Of a DNA stretch of 64,000 bases, positions 57,230 to 64,000 are shown in pieces (within the stretch, counting starts at the first letter, position 1; each line of letters opens with the position of its first letter). The notes under the pieces are model-generated. The model had not been told where the DNA came from and searched no databases. It was given only the letters and a program-made list of their open reading frames with translations. The DNA is taken from assembly GCA_035048485.1 (NCBI GenBank), contig CM068581.1, positions 66,414,381-66,478,380 on the forward strand. Reading direction: 5' to 3'. Both the position numbers and the translations under genes were made by a program. The DNA is from Pteria penguin. Its lineage: Eukaryota; Mollusca; Bivalvia; Pterioida; Pteriidae.

Positions 57230-58159
57230 TATGGAGGTCTCGCAAGGTTCAAAGCTCTTGCGATGATTATATTTGCTAAATAATTTTTCTCCATGGTGTA
57301 AAGATCATTTTTGACACAAAAAAGACATTCTAGTGCATAAAGCTTGAATCAGTATTTCAAGTTACCTCCCGTTGCACTTCTTTAGAAACTTTTTAAACAC
57401 TGTTTAATATCTCAGATTTTGCAAAAGCATTGCAAAACCACGGTAAGTATCCCTTGTATGGAAAAATTACCCATATAATTTGGTTGACTTCTCAACAAAT
57501 ATTCAGTTATATACCTCAAGAATGGCAGACAATTTGTCACAAGGGGAGTAACTCTAATAAGCTTTTATGCTCAGCCTTATGAAACCTATCTATACACATG
57601 TACACAACATTTTTATGTGAAGATTATATTTTGCAAAAAAATCTTTAACAGCTCCGCAGGAACTTTTTAAAACACTTTTACGCTGAGGCCGAAAGAAGAG
57701 CTTGTGCTGTCCTTGTACGTTAGTAAAACGAGATAATACCAAGGGTGACGAACATGTAAATTAATAAGTCAACGAGTGAGTGCATCTTCATATAATATAA
57801 TAGAATTATTGAAATCAAAAACTAATACTTTTTTGTAAAATATATGATATACCCATAGTTATAATATATGAGATGTATACATGTACTGCATATCTATGTT
57901 TTGCATACGAATGATTTCTTCTTGTATGGTAAATAAATATATAAATAATGACTGTTCAAAATGTACAATGAAATATACATGTATAAGGAATAATTTCTTA
58001 TGTATTAAAAGGTATTATATATGATAACAATAGTTTAAATTACATGTATATAATACTAATACCAAATGTGTTTGGTCATTTTATGGCTAAGACAAATGAT
58101 TACCTGGAATATATGTAAATAAAATAAAGCACGTCATCATATAGTACAATATACTATTA
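57230..58159. other. No gene seen
   Basis: AT-rich, including ATATAT/ACATGTAT-rich sequence toward the right. No protein-like frame. Confidence 0.5.
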
Positions 58160-58598
58160 CTGTCCGCGCCACTCACGTTGTAAACCGAAAAATTTGGATT
58201 TTCACTAATTTATCTTTAAAATAGTGTTACAAAATTAATATCAATTGACAGATCTTGTTTAGTCGTAACTTTTGGTGTAAGTTATATGTTTCTACGAAGA
58301 AGCATTTGTATTTTATAGGGATAAAATCATTTTAAATGGGGCGTTTTCTATGTTAATTTTGACGTGACCTCGCCGATGTTTAACATTGAGTCTATGGGAA
58401 ACTTAACATGAAAATCGCCCTATCTAAAATTGATTTTTTCTATAAAATATGAACGCTTCTTCATACAAACATATAGCATACACCAAAAGTTATGACTAAG
58501 CAAGATCTATCGAATGGTTTTGCCTTTTTGAAATTATTCTGAAGATGAATAATTGAAAATCCAGATTTTCCAGTTTCCAGAGTGAGTGGCGCGGACAG
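58160..58598. mobile_element. 439-bp fold-back element, perfect 17-bp ends, TA target site
   Basis: It starts CTGTCCGCGCCACTCAC and ends with the exact inverse. TA flanks both sides (58158-58159 and 58599-58600). The arms remain about 80% complementary almost to the centre: GTAACTTTTGGTGTA, ATATGTTT and GAAGAAGC on the left pair with inverted forms on the right, leaving a loop of about 45 bp near 58350-58400. No ORF. A TA duplication is the mark of Tc1/mariner-type transposition, so a palindromic MITE of that kind is inferred. Confidence 0.88.
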
Positions 58599-58600
58599 TA

Positions 58601-59315
58601 GTACAAACTGAATGATGTTCAGTATTGTAATATGAACATAGGGTAAAAAAGATAGATAATAGAATATATTCACATATGATATCACACATTAATGCCTAAT
58701 TCGTATATCGTAAGTATATCACTTAATACCATATACCATAACAATATCATATTCATAATCATAATTCAATATGACATGTGATTACTATAGTAATATTATC
58801 ATAAATAGTTTAAAATACTTATATATCATAAAAAATATCGAACATGAAATGAAATTTATATTATTTCTTAATATACAGACTAAATGTTTTAAACTATTAT
58901 ATTATTCATGATTATAGTTATGACTGATATATTATAATCCGTGTTAACGATCGTTTAAACATAACATATACTATAGTACGAGTGCAAACGGTTTGGCAGG
59001 GTGCAGCTCTGTGTGAGATCAACTCTCTCCTATTAGGTGCCGTCACTACGTACTGGGCATGTTATTGGTGGATCCCCAAGTTTAGAGTGGGGGCTGCAGA
59101 AAATTCAAGATGAAAAAGAGGAGATAATTTGTGACAAATTCTATCTAAAACAAAGTTTTGGATGTATATATGTTGGCGCGCCCCTTTACCGCCACCGCTA
59201 GGCAGTGCGCATGTCCATCAAACTTCTCGACCGGAACACATAATGAGGTGAAACATAATATGGCAATTTTATATTTTGATTAGAAATCCGACAAAAATAT
59301 CTATCTAAAGTAACA
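58601..59315. other. No gene seen; 3' flank of the next minus-strand gene
   Basis: AT-rich, rich in ATAT-type words. The 3' UTR of the gene ending at 59316 should occupy part of 58900-59315. Confidence 0.5.
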
Positions 59316-59568
59316 CTATAAATGCGTCCACAATTCTCCTGCAATGTAAATATGGCCGTTTCTTTCTTCGGTATTTTCCGTGGGCGTATCTTCCGTATTT
59401 TCATCTTGATCTTTCTCCGTCATCATGCTCTCTACGTCAGCATCCTTTTCCCTCACACTCCCCGCGTACCAATAATCCTCGTGTGTGGGGTTATCGTACA
59501 TTTCTTTTTCAGATCTTTCAGAAATTTGCCGCTCGACTTGGGACACCAGACTTTCGCTTTTTTGGCGC
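59316..59568 (-). CDS. Terminal coding exon of a gene continuing beyond the window, probable cytoplasmic tail
   Basis: A TTTACTTTCCAG acceptor is followed by an 83-codon open exon and TAG (59316-59318). It enters in phase 2 (AG|G, as does the tail exon of the mucin-like gene). Sequence: RQKSESLVSQVERQISERSE, then EMYDNPTHEDYWYAG, an acidic DADVESMMTEKDQDENTED, and a hydrophobic C-terminus GHIYIAGELWTHL. The basic start and a tyrosine-containing YDNP/EDYWY patch would suit a membrane-protein tail. No upstream exon could be found in 59569-64000, so the rest probably lies further right. Family unknown. Confidence 0.6.
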
Positions 59569-59679
59569 CTGGAAAGTAAAAAAAGTAATACTTCATGTAT
59601 ATATTTATGCAATTTCTTAATAGGATTTTGTTTAGATTCTTCGTTTATCTCACACAAAGATTATTGCAGGTACATCCTG

Positions 59680-60066
59680 ATCTCATATGCCTGATTCAAC
59701 CCACAGAAATTTATATCCTTGCAAAAGACCCCATCAAAGCAGTGAGCAGTGGTGGATTTAGAGCCCCGTCCCCTTTTTCGGCACACGTTTACAAGGCACA
59801 CATAGATGATAAGGTTGAAAATACAAAAAACTTATGATTAAAATCCAGATCTGGCACCCAAAATGGCTGGGCATTTTGGCTAATACTTGACTTTCACATG
59901 TGGCCCCATATATGGAAATCTTGGATCCGCCAATGGTAAGGGATCTTTTACGTACTACGTCAACGTGAGGACCTCGGCATTTACTGTCTCGTTCGAAAGA
60001 CAGGATCGACGTGCCACCGGCGGCACTTGAACCCAGGACCATTCGGTAACGAGCCGAAAGATTTTA
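59680..60066 (-). mobile_element. tRNA-derived SINE, copy 7, split by a TIR element
   Basis: The left part (59680-59746) holds ATATGCCTGATTCAACC, AAATTTATATCCTTGCAA and ATCAAAGCAGTGAG; the right part (59936-60066) resumes with GGGATCTTTTACGTAC, TTTACTGTCTCGTTCGAAAG and a head remnant TGAACCCAGGACC. In intact copies the two join as GCAGTGAGGGATC. The 189-bp element at 59747-59935 sits exactly between. Confidence 0.8.
59747..59935. mobile_element. CAGTGGCGGATCC-type TIR element, copy F, nested in a SINE
   Basis: The left end CAGTGGTGGATTTAGAG and right end CTTGGATCCGCCAATG are inverses. The flanks GTGAG (59742-59746) and GTAAG (59936-59940) are a 4/5 duplication. Interior as copies A, C and E (CACACGTTTACAAG, GGCATTTTGGCTAATAC). 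Confidence 0.82.
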
Positions 60067-60274
60067 TCCAACCTATAATATCTTTATACCACAGTTGTGC
60101 TTCTATATGCATGTACATATAAAGCACAAAAAAACCCCCAGTGAAACACCTGGGAGCACTATGGACCTTGGATCTCCGAAGAAATACCTGTAGAAATAAA
60201 GACAAATTAGACAAATATATAAAGAACAAAGATACCACAGCTAACAAGGCGCCCTATATTTTACTTATATTCGT

Positions 60275-60350
60275 TCCCCGACGGGGACTCGAACCCACGA
60301 CCTATGGTACCGAATCACCTACGGTCATGCATCCGACCGTCTAACCGACT
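60275..60350 (-). repeat. tRNA-like sequence (SINE head or tRNA pseudogene)
   Basis: On minus: TCAGTCGGTTAGACGGTCGG, then GTCGTGGGTTCGAGTCCCCG, a perfect B-box consensus. There is no matching acceptor stem, and the middle is too long for a simple tRNA, so a functional tRNA is unlikely. It abuts a long AT microsatellite. Confidence 0.45.
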
Positions 60351-60351
60351 G

Positions 60352-61435
<1,084 letters not shown>

Positions 61436-61483
61436 AGGAGAGAGAGAGAGAGAGAAAGAGAGGGAAAGATAGAGAGAGAGAGA
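61436..61483. repeat. GA dinucleotide microsatellite (interrupted)
   Basis: GA repeats interrupted by AAAGAG and GGAAAGAT. Confidence 0.95.
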
Positions 61484-62574
61484 CTGGCAATATATAGAGA
61501 CATTTGAACGTTGGGAGGGGGACAAGTGAAGATGTGCCCCTCCCACTCATTTTGGATTTTGTGTAATTTTATTAATTAATGTTGTAAGTTATTTATTCTG
61601 AGTTGCATGCTGTAAGGGCAACAACTGGATATGTATGACATGGGACCTCTAAAATCATTTCAATTCTTAATAAACATGATACGAGGGATATGAAAAGACA
61701 CATATATACAAATACATAGCCACTAGATGTATATAAAATTGTGAAGTATGAATAAATCATTCCATAAAAAAAGAAGGAAATGCAAACAAATAAAAGGTAT
61801 TAATTCTCTCAAGCATAATGTATAAATTACTGCTATTTTCTAATTCCCTGCCAACATTTTTGTCTACAAATGGCATATCATGTACATATATGATTTATTG
61901 GGTATATAGATGTTATATCTTGATACCTTATGTCGATGTCATTACTGTTGTTGATGATTTTCTCCTACAAGTGTTACGAAAAGTAGAACTTTTGATTACA
62001 TGTAGACAAACATATGTTATGTTAAAGTGAACCCATGATTCTGTGCATCCCTTTCATTTCGCGAGTCTCTTTTTTCGCGAGGGTATAACCCGTACTTATT
62101 CGTATAGTTATTTTGGGCGTGGAGCATTTTGTATTGATAGTAATTATTTTGTATATGAAATTGCATGGACTAATTATTTGCATGAACTACTTTTTCTGCG
62201 TCGGGTCATTTTCGCGGATTTAAGAGAAGTTAAGTTTTAGTGAATGAAAGGTAATTTAGAAGTCTAACGTTAACGGAAAAAAGAATAAGAGGCAAATGGT
62301 AAATATCATTGTTCATGATACTTGAATCTCAAACTTCTGTCAAGTTTTAAATTTGAGTTCGAATAAACTTAAGATAGTGTATAGGTGTACCTGCCGAAAG
62401 GGGCTAGGATGCAGGGGTAAGGGTTTGTTAGAGAGTTCTATGGATGTTGGTTGGTCTCCCCATCACTATACACTGACCGTGGCCAGGTGAACTGACCCAG
62501 GCGTGCTTGTTTGTTCTATTGGATCTCATCAGCATTAGCATTGGACACAAGTTAAGATCCATGCACGGATCCAC
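61484..62574. other. No gene seen
   Basis: AT-rich, two short plus frames (61818-62030, 62043-62240) without signature. Confidence 0.5.
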
Positions 62575-62735
62575 GCGGACCAAGAAGGAATGACGGGTCT
62601 ATAGTGATGCGGGACCTCGGATTTTTCAGTCTCATCCGAAAGAAAGGATACCAATGAACCATTAGTGGGACTCCAATCCGGAGCTTATACGGACCAAGAG
62701 CCGAATCCACTGAGTTGCGCAAGCTCGACAATACT
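62575..62735 (-). mobile_element. Degenerate tRNA-derived SINE remnant, copy 8
   Basis: GATGCGGGACCTCGGATTTT and TCAGTCTCATCCGAAAG match the SINE core, followed by a worn head (GTGGGACTCCAATCCGG … GAGCCGAATCCACTGAG). Older than the other copies. Confidence 0.6.
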
Positions 62736-63391
62736 TATAGTGCGACATTATGAAGATGTAACTATCAATTCAATTTAATACAATACTATAATTATAATGA
62801 AGTAAAACGGAATTACTTACTACTTTAAAAAACAAGCACACACTTCATATAAAACCCTCATCAGCAATGCTTATTAAACGAAGTAAAAAAAAACTCTTAA
62901 AAGAAATATCGTCCTAAAATAAGTCATTATCAATGTTCAATACTAGCGTTGCAGAGCAATAAAAAAATTGTATGAATCAATGTACATGTATCAAAATATG
63001 TCAAAACTGAAATCTAAAAATTGTAGATATATATATATATTAATCATTAAAATAAATTTATGGTGAAATTAAAACATGTAAAAATAAATTTTCTAATCGA
63101 CAAATAAAATTGTAAAAACGTATTTGAATTTAACTGAATTGCCAAATAATATAAATTAGGAACCATAAACTGCTTATGAATGTTAAACATAAAATAAAAT
63201 AGAAGGAAATGAAATAAAACAAATGGATAAGTGGATAAAAATAAATAAATAACTAAATGGCATGCCTTCGGCTTTAATGAATAAAGTAAATCGGGTTGAT
63301 ATACAAGTAGACATATTAATGTAATTTTGTATGAAAAATGATACAATATAAATGTTTAAAAATATCAACATTTAACTTTTATATGAATTAG
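62736..63391. other. No gene seen
   Basis: Strongly AT-rich; a minus frame at 63047-63346 is hydrophobic by composition only. Confidence 0.5.
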
Positions 63392-63583
63392 CAGGCGCGG
63401 ATCCAGAAATTTTGTCGAAAGGGGATCCACCCCGTTGAATTTTTCGAGAAAAGGGGGGGGGGGCAATCATGTTTTTGGGTGTACAATTACTTATTTCATA
63501 TCGAAAAATAACATGAAAAGTAATTTTCGAAAATCTCATGGTGGGTCCAGACCCCCCAGTCCACCCCGCTGGATCCGCGCAGG
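63392..63583. mobile_element. CAGTGGCGGATCC-type TIR element, copy G (CAGGCGCGGATCC subtype)
   Basis: The left end CAGGCGCGGATCCAG and right end CTGGATCCGCGCAGG are inverses. An exact ATTAG duplication flanks it (63387-63391 and 63584-63588). Its interior (GAAAAGTAATTTTCG with GGGGATCCACCCC) is shared in inverse orientation with copy B at 9413. The exact duplication suggests a relatively recent insertion. Confidence 0.85.
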
Positions 63584-63588
63584 ATTAG

Positions 63589-64000
63589 TATGAAGACAGT
63601 AGTTTCATCATTAGTATATGAAAATTAAAGAAATAAAATTTAGTATAAAGTAATATATAATAAAAAAAAATATAACAACACACATTCCCGTCTAAAAAGA
63701 GACAACATATGCTACCAATCACAACATTACTTTTATTACCATGTTACACCGCTCCATTGGTTTTGTATTCCCCGGTTTTGCGTCTATAAATTATATGGCA
63801 CGATGTAAGTTAAAGATCGCACTATTCAAATCTTCACCGTTCGCTATTAAGTTTATTAGGGTACTTTTTCTGTGGATTGAGCGTATATTTAAGTGAATAA
63901 TATCTTCGAAAAAGTTTGAATTGAAATATTTTCGAAGAATATTAAACTATGTTTATGTCATCGATAACGATGAGTTTCAGTTTTAACGAATGCATGAAAA
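63589..64000. other. No gene seen
   Basis: AT-rich end of window. Any upstream exons of the gene whose last exon is at 59316 were not found here. Confidence 0.5.

Noticed and set aside
60275..60350. A functional tRNA gene
   Set aside because: Good B box but no pairing acceptor stem, and no plausible anticodon arm at the right spacing.
63047..63371. Hydrophobic minus-strand frames as a membrane protein
   Set aside because: Composition follows from AT-rich DNA; no splice sites, start context or periodicity supports coding.

Overview
This is a low-GC, gene-poor, repeat-rich stretch of an animal nuclear genome, most likely a marine bivalve mollusc. Three things point there. Two genes with canonical GT-AG introns can be assembled by eye. 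tRNA-derived SINEs carry a core (…CACTGCTTCGGGTGGGTCC…) and an AATC-type tail that I associate with bivalve genomes. Several other dispersed families, such as the one starting AGCTCACCTG and ending GGGCCTCTTG, are also ones I associate with bivalve assemblies. No operons, bacterial genes or CRISPR arrays are present.

Layout. 1-8.1 kb: TIR elements and a dead non-LTR retrotransposon on the minus strand (4.5-8.1 kb), itself hit by a 97-bp near-perfect palindrome. 8.1-24 kb: no convincing gene; minisatellites with 20-, 30- and 41-bp units, SINEs and short TIR elements. 24.0-39.8 kb: a ten-exon plus-strand gene for a PRR5/PRR5L (Protor) orthologue, an mTORC2 subunit, with introns filled by repeats. 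39.8-42.1 kb: spacer between convergent genes. 42.1-54.8 kb: a six-exon minus-strand gene for a 1296-residue mucin-like type I membrane protein (signal peptide, small Cys-containing ectodomain, about 1040 Ser/Thr-rich residues, one TM helix, 76-residue tail). 54.8-64 kb: a 41-bp satellite, a 439-bp fold-back element, and the last coding exon (59.3-59.6 kb, minus) of another gene that may also encode a membrane protein and extends out of the window.

The genes do not form an evident pathway. PRR5 acts in cytoplasmic mTORC2, and the mucin-like protein is predicted to be at the cell surface. The strongest unusual material is (i) the unnamed mucin-like receptor, whose first four introns are all phase 1, (ii) a family of about 140-190-bp non-autonomous elements with CAGTGGCGGATCC-like ends and 5-bp target duplications, seven copies here, one inside a SINE, and (iii) three independent fold-back/palindromic insertions. 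All gene models are manual splice reconstructions from the sequence; no search was run.
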